From: Taenia hydatigena
Lineage: Eukaryota; Platyhelminthes; Cestoda; Cyclophyllidea; Taeniidae
Length of the DNA stretch: 64,000 bases
NCBI GenBank assembly: GCA_036345935.2
Contig: JADWOT020000007.1
Span: 2,058,385-2,122,384 of the forward strand
Direction: 5' to 3'
The position numbers and the translations under genes were made by a program. The notes beneath the pieces were generated by a model. It worked only from the letters and a program-made list of their open reading frames with translations, searched no databases and had not been told where the DNA came from. Below, one piece after another: positions 11,827 through 25,400 of this stretch (positions are counted from its first letter, which is position 1; the number at the start of each line of letters is the position of its first letter).

Positions 11827-14800
11827 AAGGAGGTTGCCTCACATTTAAAATGCAGTTGAACATTAATTCCAAGCATAGTAAAAAACAATAAAATTCATGT
11901 AAATTAACCAATGCTGCTAGAAGCAAATTATGTTTTGTAAATGGACTTATGCCATAATAAAGGCCTCTGTGCGCAAAATAATTAAGATAGGATTCTATTT
12001 ACGGCAGGGAAGGAATGTGAGTCATAAAGTCGCCCCATCAAAGAAGCGCTGCATGCCGTTGCCTCAGTCCAGTGTTTTTAAGTGAGCCTAGTAAACAGGT
12101 ATAGCCCACTCTTACAACCATCTCGACGATGCCAGAAAAACGCACAAAAACAATCACTTGAGCTGGCTATGGAAGGTGAGAGAGCGTGTGTCGATAGAAC
12201 CGCTGAACACATGATTTTCGTCTGTCAGTAATCAAAGCTCGTCAATTTCTTGTTTGCTCCAATCTCTCAACTTGGTCAATTAAGCGGCAAGTATAAACGC
12301 GAAATTCAGCTCGGAAATGGTAGTGGCTGCCTCAGTCCTGGGATGTCCCTAGGATACACATACAATGGAAGATTTAACCTGTCTTTACCGCTTTACTGCA
12401 CGATTCTAGATATCCAGAGAAAGGTGATGTAGCTCAAAGACAGTTGTCCCATCAGCAGAGAAATTAGTGTTTCGTTTATTTATTTTTTAACCCCTATTTT
12501 TCCTCCGTTTTTAATTAGCTTCTACGTCACTAATATTTCATTTTGACCAAGAGAGTGCATTTCATTAAGTTGACTTGTCCTATAATTTGCATAATCAAAC
12601 GGGAGGTAACTTGCAAAACTGATTTTGATTAGCAACAAAAATTGGTTTAGAATGTAAGCCTGTCTAGACAAAAAACTTATACGACTTTGTGTGTAGGAGG
12701 ATTGTAGCCTTAAAAGGCGAAATTCTGCTGGTTAGGAGTTGAAGCATATTAGACGAAACACGTTTTGATAAATTGGAGCCACTTTTTAATGTTGTGACCG
12801 CAACAAAGCTATGCAGACTTCTGACCAGGTTAAGACTAAACTCGGCGTACGCCAAATATGCACGCGCCTGCCGAAATCCGGTGTCAGTGCAAGTTGGTCA
12901 TCACCTTTTTCTCTTACCTAGAGTACTATCCAAACTCTTGATAAGGTAGGCGGATGGTAGAATGCAGGGAATGCTTAGTACAAAGTGAGCGTTGACAAAA
13001 ATGCTTACGCATGCAATAATGGCGTAAAGGGCTTAGAGCACTGGTCTCGTAAATTAGAGATCTAGATTTCAATTTTTCTCCAAAGGCGTATTCACAGCTT
13101 CTCTCAGACCCTGGTGCCTCAACACTTCTGCTATTCTTCCTCTTCTAAATGTACAACGCCCATCGTAGCCTCGCATCCGTCCACTAATCATTTTGCTTGC
13201 GGCGCACACGCTCGACCGTCTTGGTGTTCGCGATCAGTTTTGTTATATTCCATCACATACAACACTCATCTCCATCTATGCTCCGCGATTGCTACTACCT
13301 ACCGCAATCGCACCAATGCAGTGCTAAATGCAGCCGCTAACTAAAATTTGATCACCACTGCCACCACCGCCAGCCGTTTGTTATTTTCTTTACATTATTA
13401 AGTTCCACGCATGTACGTACCCATGCCGGAGTTTGGGGTATGGCAAAGTGTGGTCGTCAGTGTTGACTAGATCCAAGGTTGAACCTGAAGTCTTTTGCAT
13501 GCAGAGCAGATATAATAACTGCTGCACCACCTCCAACATTTACCAACACTAACTTTTTCCTTGTGTCCTTTCTTTCTTACGTCTACCTCCCTTCCTTTAA
13601 TCTACCTATGACTCGCTCTAGTTGGTCTTAACACAGTTAAATTAACTGCCTATAGCCCTAACCCGAGAAAGCAAATGGACACAATGTTCTTAAATAATTA
13701 AATTAACTTTGCTATAGGGTAAGCAAATGCGCTATAGCTGACGGCAGGTGAAAGATTGGCAGATGATGTGCAAGCGTATGCATGCATGCTTATCGGTGGA
13801 AGTCGATTACATCCTGGCCTATTCGTCATTGAATTATTAAATACTAGTTATGTTATCGACTATTTGAGGACATTAAGCGCTACAAATCTTTTGCTCAAGT
13901 GATTATTGCTGGCCTAAATTTAGTTTCGCATCTGTTTACTCATGCAATCATCAATGTTGCGACAATTCAATGCACCAATGTCATCATTGCACATGTTAAG
14001 CTGATACACAGTAGCATGCATAATCTTATTTGCGCAATTCGCAATCCTCAAAAGCGTTATGCTTGCTTAATCTAAATTACGGTATCGTTTGCATCAACTG
14101 GCTCATTGTTTTTGACATTTGCGTACTTGCCCAATAAAGCTTTAATTCTGAGTATAGGGTCGCGAACAAACGAAAAGTACAGATAATTTATATAAAGATT
14201 GTAGGACTCATCAACTTGACAATGGCGGAAATATTGAACACTTAGTAAGGACTTTGATCCCATATCCACCCATGCACTCAGAGTTAGGCTGATGCTGAAT
14301 TTATAAATGCAGATGTTTTAGTTATTTGGTGTTGAATACCTGGTGCCACTGCCAACATGACGCAGTGAAATCATTAAATCAAAGACAGCAGTGAGAGGTT
14401 TACGGGGACGTTTGCAGACGCGCTCAAAGGAACTAACGAAAACGCGGTTTATAAAATACTATCATAACATGAAGAAATATCCAATTTTTTAGGCTGTTGG
14501 TGGAAAAGAAGGCCAATGATTAACAGTTATTATAGCTAAGATTGCACGACTAATCTAAAACTGCGATAATCACTAAGAAGGGACTCTCACTATGCACTCT
14601 GTGCTCACCCAGCGTCGGTGAAGGAGTTATGTGAGACATACACAAGAGACCTCGATTGACACTGCTGGTTCGTACATACAAAGACCAAGGGAAAGGAGAG
14701 AATGCTCATGTAATGTGTTTGAAACATTAGGAATTGTTGCAGGCATAACTGCTGGGACATGTTGAATAATTGCGACCCGTGGTGGTCAATGTGCATTCGT

Positions 14801-17800
14801 CTGTGTTGAACGCAGACTCATTTACTTTCAACAAATTCGCGTAGTCTATGCGTGTCCATCTTTCTTCTTGCATTAAGTGGGGATATTCAGCGTCAAAGTA
14901 AACCGGAGTGTAGTTAAGCACTGTTGATGTTTTCTGCTCCGAAGGCCAACTTGCCATTTTTCGCGGTAGAATTAAGTCCTTTCTGCCTAAGGAAAATAAA
15001 TCAAAGGAATCAATTGTTAGGGAGAGCGTTCATTAGATGCCAAAATTTGGAGCCCTGACCATTAAAAGCATCCCATTTTACTTTGAGGCTGTGAGAAGCA
15101 TAGATTCTAGTGCCATTCATAAAACACGGTCAAAATATACATCCCGTAAGGTTACAAAATAAGCATACAAAAGACAGACAATGTGCAAAACTGAGTAAAA
15201 CAAAAAGAGTTACTAAAGAGAGTGTTAAATTCCTATACAGTGTTCTTTAGATTGCAACTGCTTAGATTCGGTGATATTCAACTTATAGTGACCTACAAAG
15301 GGCGTTTGTGATTCTTGTTGATCTAAATTTGAATCTCAACTTATAAAGACATTCTAGCTCTAAACTCGTTGGTTAGCTATCTTTAGACCCACAATAAATG
15401 AATTTCGGCCTACCTTCCCTCAACTAACCATCTTTAGATCTGTCAGCAGTAAACAATGAAATTGCAAGCTTTTAGTAACCATGTAGCTAGTCTGGTAAAG
15501 TCATCGCTGCTATTTTTGCAGTTGATAAAAATAAGCCTGCAAACTTGGGCATATTTGTAAACAAAGTGCAATCCATCGCCACTGTAGGAACTATGTTATG
15601 TTATTTGTTCAAAAGAAAGCTGCAATTTTAGACGAAGAAGGGTCTAAAAGAGGCCTAAGCCAGTAAGCTTGCATAAACTTGCTCAATGCATTGGCACTTT
15701 AGGATCAATATAATGCCTCCTGACACCCATACACAAGTGGCGTTACATAATCTGCGGAACACGAAACCTGGATTTGCTTGGACCGAATCCATGATTTTTG
15801 ATGTGGCTTTAATCAGCGATGTGGTGTTTGATAAAATTTGACCCCAAGATATGCTTTAGAGAACAAGTGGCATTTCTCAAAAGCAGCAGCTATGCGGTGG
15901 AGGCAGCAACCCAAGGAAACACGAGGAGTCGTGGGTACAATGCCTACGTTTTTTGACAAGTAGACTGTTCTTTTAATTTATTCAGATGTAATTATCGGTC
16001 CATGTACTGCGTACCGTCAGCCGACTTTAAAGTCTGCTTCCTCGATCTACCGTGAAATTGAATTTATTTGAATCCGTCTGGAACGGCTACTTTTACGCGT
16101 TTCGACACTTTAACTTCTCCTTGAAAGCCACCGACAACATCAATTATATATCCCTTTATATGCTCGAAATAAAGTCAACACACCTCAAAATGCGTGTCAC
16201 GCACATTGAAAGCTAGAACAAAAAAAAACTAAATGGCTCTATTACAAGAAGATGGTTAAATGCCGCGTGTCACTGGTAATTTGATATTAGCAAAAGAATG
16301 GACATCAAGGTTGACATTAAATCAGCAGTGTTAGCAGTAGAGTGCATACACCAGCCACTTTGATCACTAGCTTGCCTCTTTTATCTATGTTGGAGCTTAA
16401 CGCGCGTTGCTAGATCTAAAGTAGGCCTTCTTTGCACTTCTTCTGTCACACCACTAGCCGAAGCGGCACACTGCTCTCTACATTCGACTGAGAGTGCAAG
16501 GACTTGATTGGAAGATGTGGCTTAGCCTATTTCCCTAGGATACTAATTACAATTTCACTTTTTGTAGGTTTGCTAAAAAATACTTCTTGGATTCATTTCG
16601 CTGCTGTGTGCCAAAGAAATGGTGAGTGATTAGGAGAGGGCAAGGGCATGCATCAATTGCAAAAATAGGATAGGAGAGAAACAACCTTGTTGTCAGGTGG
16701 TTAAGAGTGTGTTAATATTGACTCAGACACCTAGTCGCAAAATGGGTTGAATCGAAATAAATTTGCTGATTACTGCAAGACATCGCAGCACATGCCTTTG
16801 CCTCTTCTTCGAGTCGTCCTACCATCGTGGCCCAAGCCTGTGCTTTAAAGCGTGCGTTAGGTACTAAGGAGATAATCTTTCATAGACTAGGTCGCAGACT
16901 ATTTAGGCCACAGTTGTCAGGGGACAATCTTTCCACTTTGCATAACAAATAACATCTGCAATCCACAAGGGTGCAGAGTGACTTTATTCCTTATTGTCGA
17001 ATAGGTGTGAGAGGAATTGTCTGGCTTTGGCTTCTTGCATGCAACAAACTCATCTGATTTTTTTACTATGCTAGAACAAATAAATATGCGTGTTGTTTGT
17101 ATAAGCATGAGGAACAACTCTGTATACAAAGTTCGTCGTAAGGACCGTTCCTCCATTGAACACCACATTAAAGCACGCTTGATGGGGTAATTTAGAAGAC
17201 TGCAGCACTGGCGTACGTAGGCGTTGTCTCCGACTTTGTTCAGGAGTGCCGATTCGGGCCTCCGAGATTTGTGTGTGACCATTTATGGCCCTGCGCTAGG
17301 CTAGTATTAGCTACATGATCCAGCAGAATCTGGTGACTCATAACTATCACGTTTGGTGGACTTGTAGGCAACACAGATTCGGACCAAGACTAAGCTGACC
17401 ATATTTGGTAATGCATAGTCCCATGTGTGCAAGGATTCTCCTAATGCGTTTCGTCAAGCAGCCAGATCCTTTGCCCAGAGAAGGGAGGTCTGTATTAGCG
17501 TGTCCATCATAATGCACAATCATATGTTTATTCATATTCTGCTTGTATTTTTTCTTCATAAGGCAGTAGAAACGCTCAAGCATAATGTCGGTTGCGTTAC
17601 GCACACATCACTTATACGTCTAGTCATGCTGCAAATGCAATTCATCATTGCTTGATTAAATTGGCACCTCTTTTAACGCACTTCACTGAACAATCGTAAG
17701 TACACATCAAACGTAAGATGGACAAAGACTACATTGCTCTTTGCGGCAACCATAAATTGCTTCGTGTGTGGACACACCACGACTGTGTTTCGTGAGCATT

Positions 17801-18534
17801 ATGTTACGCTATTTCATCATATGAGAGCTTTAATAAAGTCGGAAAGCATGCGTAAATTGGGATGACATGTGGAATTAAAAATCGTGCAAGTAACCTTAAA
17901 TGACACGCAATCTCAAACCGCGAGATGTTTGCAATTAGAACAGATTTTTACGGATTGTATCTCTTTGCCTCCATTTTGTCGAAATCTTAACCCAAACACT
18001 GCGCCGAGTTCTTGTATAGCAGCACGAAGTATTCGATTCAAGAGTACCTTTGAGACTAGTGTCCGTGCCACTTGTAGCTAATTGTACCTAAATTTTCGTT
18101 CCCTTCACGTGCTCACAATCTAGATAAATAGTCTTACAAGTGTCAAAAGGGCTCGAATTTCTCTGGTGCAATCAATGCAAGTGCAAAGCAAGTTCATTAT
18201 TAATGCCTACGCAGATGTTGCAACGCGAACGACATTCGGCATATAAATGTCTTCTCTTGGCCGACCTCCTTAACACCAAGATGCTTAAGTGCCGAGTGCC
18301 TATCATACGCTAATGGTTTTAAAACACTTCTGTGGCTTAAATTCAACGTATTTCCATAACTATGAGTTGAGAATAAGAAAAGCTGCTTGGATTTTTTATT
18401 GCACTATTCAAGCAGCAAGACGTATCGAGGCGCTCAAATCAGATTCAGATTGTAGTTGCTTTATTTTCATTGCAATTGGTAGCAAGAGCACTTGGAAGTC
18501 TTCAAAAACCTTCTCATTTGAGCAGATTTTTGCA
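11827..18534. other. Non-coding stretch with one local imperfect duplication
   Basis: No gene is supported. At 13,637-13,677 and 13,698-13,729 two imperfect copies of a motif (TTAAATTAACT, then CTATAG, then AAGCAAATG) lie about 60 bp apart. The stretch 13,560-13,620 is pyrimidine-rich. The 121-codon frame at 17,282-16,917 on the minus strand has no recognisable features. Confidence 0.35.
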
Positions 18535-18945
18535 ATGTTAAATTGTTCTTACAACGCTTTTTTTGTTGACATTACCACTGTTGTAGTTTGCCAGCCCTCT
18601 CACCAAGTTACAGCGTTGGTAAGTAGTCGAATTTTGCTATTAGTGTGCCGCTCAGGTTGAACAAAGAGCGTAACATACAAATTATATTGTAAGCAATAAC
18701 AAGGGGATGTAAAGGACGTCAATAACGGCAATGGTATTGTCACCGCGGAAGTAACGGCGGTAGTAAGAGCAGCGGTGTAATAACGAACGTGATAATAGGA
18801 GCAGAACACGTGTCGAAGGATATGCTGAAGGCAACGGCAAAGGAGGGTGAGATAGGATGAAACAAGCGCTGGACCCGATGTGACGTGGACACGCAACCTT
18901 TTGATCTGGAGTCAGACCCGCTACCACTGCGCTACGGAGTCACAT
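18535..18945 (-). repeat. tRNA-Trp-headed dispersed repeat, copy B
   Basis: About 400 bp match copies A and C, including the plus-strand block GAAGTAACGGCGGTAGTAAG and the stretch leading to the tRNA-like head. Unlike A and C, similarity stops right at the outer (5') end of the tRNA-like part, near 18,945. That is where a minus-strand SINE would begin. A 123-codon plus-strand frame (18,289-18,660) overlaps the far end and is not supported as a gene. Confidence 0.75.
18870..18941 (-). tRNA. tRNA-Trp(CCA)-like sequence, head of repeat copy B
   Basis: The minus strand begins GACTCCGTAGCGCAGTGGTA and follows tRNA-Trp over 72 nt. The anticodon loop is CTCCAGA (CCA). The anticodon stem has one mismatch (TCTGA against TCAAA). 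The T loop reads GTCCACGTCAC where TTCGAATCAC is expected, so the B box is degraded. As part of a dispersed repeat it is most likely non-functional. Confidence 0.85.
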
Positions 18946-21900
18946 CGCTAAGGAATTATGGTCTATCTTGTTGCTTCCCTCTCAATCAAAATTGCTGTGT
19001 TGTTACCCTCTATACAATCTGCTAGTATACAAACACCCTTATTGAAGATGCACTGCTATTCACTGCGATTCATTTTATCATAGGAGTAATCGCAGTGAAA
19101 ACGCATGCATACGCAGTCAAGCCACCATCACCACTAACACCACAACAGGAAGTTTGGTGTTTAGTTAAATAACAACATGCGTTCCAACTACGGTCCAAAC
19201 AGTGATAAATAAGAGTGTACTACTTCAATTGCCGGCCAACAAAAGGGCTTAGGATGTTGCTGACTGTCGTGACTTTACTATTCCACGCGTCATCTGGCTC
19301 CTCTATCAGCATCAGCTTCTTGGCACTGCTGACAGTCTTTGCTACTGGATTACGAGGTGGAATGTCAGAACCACTGGATTGATGCTCAGCAGGAGTTGTG
19401 TGGCAAAATCAACATTTGATCTGGCAATCTCTGCGGGGAGGTTCGAGTCAATTGAAGGCCATAAGAAGAGGAGAAAGAGGAGGAGAGGGAAAGTGAGGCT
19501 AACATCTGTGCATTCGCTGGTCAAAAGCATGTTATTTGCAATTCAAAAGGATGGTTTTCAGAAGTTGGTCCACAGGTATATGTAATTCTGATACTACATA
19601 GCTTCATAACCATGACCTTTGCTTCCCACACGCTGTTGTGCATATTCGTAACAAGCCTTGCCGTTCGCTCTCGAATGAGCAGCACGTAAGTCAGGAGAGA
19701 ATAAGGCGGGGTGGTAGGAGCATTTAAGACGACAGTCGGTACCCTGTAAAACTGTCCACTGGCATATAGTTCTCACAGTGATATGATTTAATTGACTCTG
19801 GCAGCCACCATTAATGTTGTTTCCGATGTGGTCATGCCTCAATATTCTGCACCAAAAAACAATTTTAATTTACTAACCTCACAATTCATCTGATGGAAAA
19901 CGTGAATTGGTATGAAGAAGTAACTCTGCAAATGTGATGTGTCTGTCAAAGCGTGGGATTCGATATAGTCCAAATGCGTAGCATATTCGCGTGTGTCTAG
20001 AATCTAACCTGGGTTAAGGCGTATAAATGGGTCTGTTAACGGACACTCGTTGTGCCATAATCTTATGCAGGACTTCCTCGAGACATGGCTTAATTGCACA
20101 TTTAATCCATTTTAGTGGACCACACCTCGACGATTAAGCCTCGCAAAGCGCAGTAAATCAGTATTCGTCACCAGGGAAGTTAAGCAGACTAGCACCACCA
20201 TATGCAATGACACCATACGATTAAACTTGCATAGACATCAATTAATTAAAACAGGGAGTAGTATGGAACTGTGGGCATGTCGAGGTTTAATAATTGTCCA
20301 TATATGCGAACTGACGGCTGTAAAGATTTAAGAAATAGTGCCCTGCTTAAAGAAATCACCTGATACTTCCTTGGGTGTCAGTAAGTTTACTTCTGAGCTT
20401 GATTCAATTCATGCGAAATCGCAACGAAATCACAGACGAGAAAGAGGTTGCCTTGAACCGCACACACTGGCTGCAACTTAGCAGATAAGTTGTGGGTCAT
20501 TATCACTATCACGGCCAAAAGTGAGTGATAGTGCATTCTGACTGACTCTACCAGACTGATGCATGATGCAGCAAAGCCCTACGAATGAGGTATGGGCAAG
20601 TTAACAGCCAAAGCTCAGCAAATGAGCAGTATGAGCTCCGTACAGCTACAAGTGATTCTGGTGGCTAATGCTTCTCTTTATAGCCGATGCACGCCATCAA
20701 TGGTCTTTAGCATATTAAAATGCTACATGCTGTGTAGCGTCATTTCGGTCAATTTCTCCCACTCTCTCAATCTGCAACGCATTCTACAAGAAGAACGAAA
20801 CCGCGGTCATGATGCAATCAGACTAAACAAGATGCGTCTCTCACTCTCTTACTTGCTTCTAATTGTTGATTTGTTGTGTCGGCTAGAAATGAAGTGCGAG
20901 ACATTCCCTCTGCGCTTAACGTCAGTCAGTCAATAGTAGGTGCACATTAATTGGTCGATCGGATGACTGGGATGCATTTGGGATTAAACTCGGAACCAAA
21001 GTTGAACTTGACACGCACTCAAGTGCCCAGTATCCACCGGTTAACAGCTAGGTAAAAATCCACACACCCTATTCGATTAGGTCACTCGGCCTGCTCATCG
21101 AATTAACCACTTCAGTGTTTGGCCGGGAGATCTCCGAGATTGCTGCCACTCACCCAAATGTAAACACCCATGAATTCAAATTTGATTCTTTTGCAGTATA
21201 GTAGAAGATGACGATTGCTTTCCTTCTTTGAAAGTCTTTACAATGAATCAATAATTATGCCACCTTGCGACAGCATATTTCCCACCACATCGACATGCTA
21301 ATCAATGAGTTCTACCCTACCATGTGAGTGTCAGCACATATTAAGAGAATAGTAGAGGAAATTTTGAAGTGCCTTTGATTTGGCCTCGAGCAGAATAACA
21401 TATATGCAAACTTGAGCAGACCGTTGATATAAAACTTGTGGGTAGCCAGTAAAGTGCCTGGCGGAACAGGCGCGACCGCACAAATAGGCATTTCGAGACC
21501 ATCGAGAGTGATAGGGAGAGCTGACACTGGAGTGGCCTTGATAAGAGGAAGGAGGTAATTAGGATAGTGAATCATCAATCGTAGTTTTCTTGCTGGATGT
21601 ATGTGCAGCAGTTCGTGCCTTTGATCTACTGCAACAAGAATCCTTAATTAAGACCATATACTAACTGCTATTTAACGTTGATTAATGTTGGAGACTTGAG
21701 TAGCTTGAGTGCAAATTTGATTACGCTACTGATTTTGCTACTGTTGAAGGATGCAAATTGCAGTGTCTCTTTAATCGCCATACTTTCAAAGGTTGGTCCC
21801 ATTGTCATCTTTATTCTTTTATCCACAATAACCTGCATATTTTTTTGGATGCGCCGGTCTAGAGTCTTACAATACTGGGTTAGTTTCAAGAAGACACAAC

Positions 21901-22955
21901 TGATTAACTCACAGCGTAAGAGCCACGCCGTGCGGTACTTGATGATTGATGAATGACTCTATCTGCAGCGGTACCAATCAACTCAGCGCAATCTTGATTA
22001 GCATAAGAAATTTGAGATAGACAAGGAGCGAGCAAGGAGTTAATTTGGTGTTAGGAATACTTGGGAAAGGAAAGGGCACGCATTATTAGCATTAAAATTA
22101 GCAAAAGGAAGTATGCGGCACCCGAAGACATCCTTAATGGAGAACAGCCCCTAAATTTCAAGTCCTGGTTCCAGAATGTGCAAGCGATCCCTACGCAGAA
22201 GCCGTAGTTGCTGCGCAGTGATTTAAGTGGAGTCGAGCATACTCGTCAAGGATTTGCTTAAAGTTCGTTATTACTGCACAAGCAAATTAAGTCGGTTCTA
22301 ACATGCCTCTTAGGAAGCTTACAAACTGGCGTCACGCTCAGCTGGCAACGAAGATAACGCCACAGCACTGGCTTCCCATGTGGGAGAGTGATCTCAACCC
22401 CATCATTCCCCCAGCCTGATAGTCATTTGGCAGATATGAGGACCAAAGTGGGCGAATCAGTCGGTCAAGGCTGGTTGCTAGCCACTGACGACTAGGCTAG
22501 TCTCGAAACATTGGCAAGACTCCAGATGTCTGCGGGTGCCAGATATTCCAAATGGGCATCAAACAAACTCATGGGTGAATATCATGAATGACACGGAGTT
22601 CTGAAAGCCATAAGAAATAAGGAAAGGAATCAGCTTGCATCTTATAAAAACGCTCGTTTTATTTACTAAAGAGCCTTTTACCTCTATCTGATTCAGCTTG
22701 AACCCCCTTAACTCATTGTAAATGCCCTGACTGCTACCTAATACGAGGAACTTAAAACCAGATCCCGCAACCATTATTTAAATGGGACCATCGCAAGCAA
22801 AGTAATGGAGCATTACAAGGCTAGCAACAGTATGATGTTTAGGGACGAAACTTTAAAGATTGGACACACCCTTACGGCCATAACTGATTCCCTGACATCG
22901 CATCAAATCGACTAGATAGTATATATTTCATGCATATTGTTTTATGTCATGGTTA
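18946..22955. other. Non-coding stretch with one weak exon candidate
   Basis: No gene is supported except the weak membrane-protein-like frame listed separately at 21,678. The 114-codon ATG-led frame at 20,592-20,936 has no domain that I recognise. Confidence 0.35.
21678..21956 (+). CDS. Weak candidate exon: membrane-protein-like frame
   Basis: A 92-codon open frame without its own ATG start. It contains two hydrophobic stretches, about residues 12-23 (NLITLLILLLL) and 41-57 (PIVIFILLSTITCIFFW). The second is followed at once by basic residues (RRSR) and a polar tail rich in K, R and Q. That order resembles a transmembrane segment followed by a cytoplasmic tail. I recognise no family and found no second exon with matching splice phase. 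Hydrophobic frames also arise by chance in AT-rich DNA, so this is a low-confidence call. Confidence 0.15.
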   Translation: MINVGDLSSLSANLITLLILLLLKDANCSVSLIAILSKVGPIVIFILLSTITCIFFWMRRSRVLQYWVSFKKTQLINSQRKSHAVRYLMIDE

Positions 22956-22970
22956 CCCTAACCCTAACCC
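22956..22970. repeat. Interstitial telomere-like tract (CCCTAA)2.5
   Basis: CCCTAACCCTAACCC is two and a half units of the TTAGGG-type telomere repeat used by most animals and many other eukaryotes. It lies about 230 bp before the start of E1 copy 1. It is short enough to be chance, but it is the only such tract I saw in the window. Confidence 0.6.
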
Positions 22971-23202
22971 ACACACGATTCAAGACCACCCATCAAATTA
23001 CAAAGTCTCATACAGTCTAGAGAGCAAGCTTTTGAATGGTTGCAACGATTGAAGACGATCCAAACCTCTTGCTTACTACTCTCTCAATTCCGCCTTTGTA
23101 AGCTACGTGGGCAATAAAAGTGTCATTGACCTCATAAAAGAACTAAAAGTGAAGCGACTTAAGTTGTCAAGGAAATTTTGCACGTTTCGTTATCTATATA
23201 TT

Positions 23203-25400
23203 CTGCCTAATTACTAGGAAATCAAGCTAGGATTCGTCTTCTGTGCTAAAGTAATCTTAGCAGGTTTTCAAAAGTGGCTTAAATTGCACGCAAGACTTCA
23301 TGGCTGAATCACAGCACAAGTGTCATGTAATTAAATAGCAGCATGAATTCTATTTCTTTGCATTTGAGGAAGGAGGGTCCACCACACCTGAATACGCTTT
23401 TGGTTGGTAAGCAACGGCAAACATCTGCTTTGACAAGCGGCTTGGCTAAAAGCCGGCATAGTTCGAACTGCACGTAGAAATTGCCACACTCTATTGACGA
23501 TTGTCGATTGCTCCCTGTCATCATCTAACAGCTGGCAGATTTCATGCGACAAGCTTTACTACCCCCAAAAAATCGGTTACGTCAGGATAGTGCGCTAAGT
23601 TCTCTCAATACCATTTGGAGAAGCAGTCTGACATCACGCCTTTCATTGAATGGCCTTTAATGTTTCAAGTGTCCCTCTCCGAAAGGGAAAGTGAACTGTC
23701 TGACTAATGGTATGATTAAAAGAATATCAGAAGTCGTTGAGCATGTGCGTCAACCGCAGAAATTGTGCCTACTCATTGCCCTATTCTAATTATCGTATGT
23801 ATTCTAAAGCTAGCCAATTTTATCCACCCGTCAAGCCTTAGCGTAAATGGATAGCGAGAATATATCTTCCCGATTTTCAAATAAGCTTACTGAACTTTAA
23901 ATTATATGCTAATAATATTATCATGCACTCATAATTCAGCGGTCGGCGACTCATAGTGGATGATGACCCAAACAGTCGAGCCAATGCTTCGCCCTCCATC
24001 TCCCTACGGCCGAACAGTGGTCAGACATTGCTAGTAAATCGGCACTAACATTTCGTCCATCCTCTTATCAAGGCATGTTCATATGGTCTAGATTGTGATA
24101 GCACTGTTAATCCTCTTCAGCACCGCCTAGAAGGCCACCCATTATACTTTTGAGACCTTTTAAAAATGACTATTTTATCGTGGGCGCAACGTTGGATCAG
24201 CACAGACCCGATCCCCTTCAAAAGGCCCTTGTCAGTTTAAGTAAAGCAAGGCCAGTGACAGCGAGGTGCGTTTAGGATCACCTGTTTTCCAGAGTTGTGC
24301 AATCTGTATTGGTTTGGCCACCGTTTTGATTTTATGCACACCTGTCCATGATTAGAGTCTCCTATGCCATTCATGTTGCATTAATGACGCATTTCCATAC
24401 CGATTTTACCAAGTCATATATCACAGGGTGCACCGGTATTTCAATTTTACCGTGCTTCAATTAATGCGCTACAGAAACTGTTAAGATTTTTATTGGAGAC
24501 ACATAATAACACGATGATGTCATTAAAATACATAAACGTGTAATTTCGTCTGCAGCGCTGGCTGCTAGGAACTCCACAAATCTTTTTAATCACTTCTAAG
24601 AAGCACTTGAGAATCTTAGTTTGTTAATATGCTTTGCCGGTTGGCTGGATAGAAGAAGTGATTAGAGTTGACTGGTGACCTCTTTTCACATGAGTGAGGT
24701 CCTTTAGGGTGGTTTACTCCAGATTTTGCGTAGTAATGTCTCGGGTGGTCTGATTTATTCTGCATCCGCTGTGAGACTTGACCAAACTATTTTGGCACGC
24801 ATATCCTCTGCAAATATCACCGAAAGTCACCTTTAACTGCATATTTTTAGGAGAGATCGGCCAATCCACCACTGAATTAAGACCCTTCGACTCAAGTTCT
24901 TGGTATCAACAACAGTGCGAATTGCACGAATTGGGTGGGCGAGAAACTCTGTTTCGTACTGCTTCCGTGAACTTGCGTCAAATGAGTTTCCTGCTGGTGT
25001 ACAAGCCCCCATAACCTGCGCGATCACCACGCCATGTCGCTGTACAGGAAAATCGCCAAACGCATTAGGGCAATACAAATGCGATTTGCAAGTGTTACAC
25101 ACTTCTCCCTCGACTCGTCCATGGCTGGACGTGTCATCGGATATCCTATACTCTTTAACCTGGTAGAATCAGTGTGATGAGGACAACAGGTGGCACTGTA
25201 GTGGACACATGTGAGTGGTGTGAAACGGATGCAGAAGAAGGGAAGAGGATGCAGCTGGGCGATTATGAGTGCACCATTTTATACCTTAATTACTCGGATT
25301 CCGGAAGTCAGAATTGTGGACACCTGATTGTCCTAGGTGATATTGTTATGCCTGAGCAAACACTTGCTGTGTCAGGCATGATGTGGGAAATGATGCATCC
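23203..25400 (+). repeat. E1 repeat family, copy 1 (3' truncated)
   Basis: About 2.2 kb align in the same orientation with 57,548-59,835. Landmarks are CCTAATTACTAGGAAATC at the start, GTGTGGCAATTT-type sequence on the minus strand near 23,490, AATATCAGAAGTCGTTGAGC near 23,724, and GGCGCAACGTTGGATCAGCA near 24,182. Similarity is high, roughly 85-90% by eye, with small indels. The copy ends abruptly at 25,400 inside the gene carried by copy 2, where E2 arm 1 begins. No terminal inverted repeats or target-site duplication were seen. Confidence 0.85.
24900..25400 (+). pseudogene. Broken E1-protein gene, copy 1
   Basis: This is a damaged relative of the intact ORF at 59,281-60,021. A deletion of about 80 bp removes most of the N-terminal segment. 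The frame then matches from FRELAS through the CRC motif to LDVSSD. A frameshift and stop follow at about 25,155-25,180. The frame resumes for the CEWC motif through MMWEMMHP and is cut off at 25,400 by the E2 junction, so the C-terminal third is missing. Where it aligns best, around PITCAITTPCRCT, the differences from the intact copy are synonymous, so the loss of function is probably fairly recent. Confidence 0.8.

Noticed and set aside
13650..13670. CCCTAACCC as a telomere-like tract
   Set aside because: It is only one and a half units long and well within chance.
18289..18660. 123-codon plus-strand ORF
   Set aside because: It overlaps repeat copy B, lacks an ATG start, and the other copies are not open.
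20140..20215. Second 5S-like fragment (GGGAAGTTAAGCAG)
   Set aside because: Only about a dozen bases around GAAGTTAAGCA match 5S. The flanks do not follow the 5S order.
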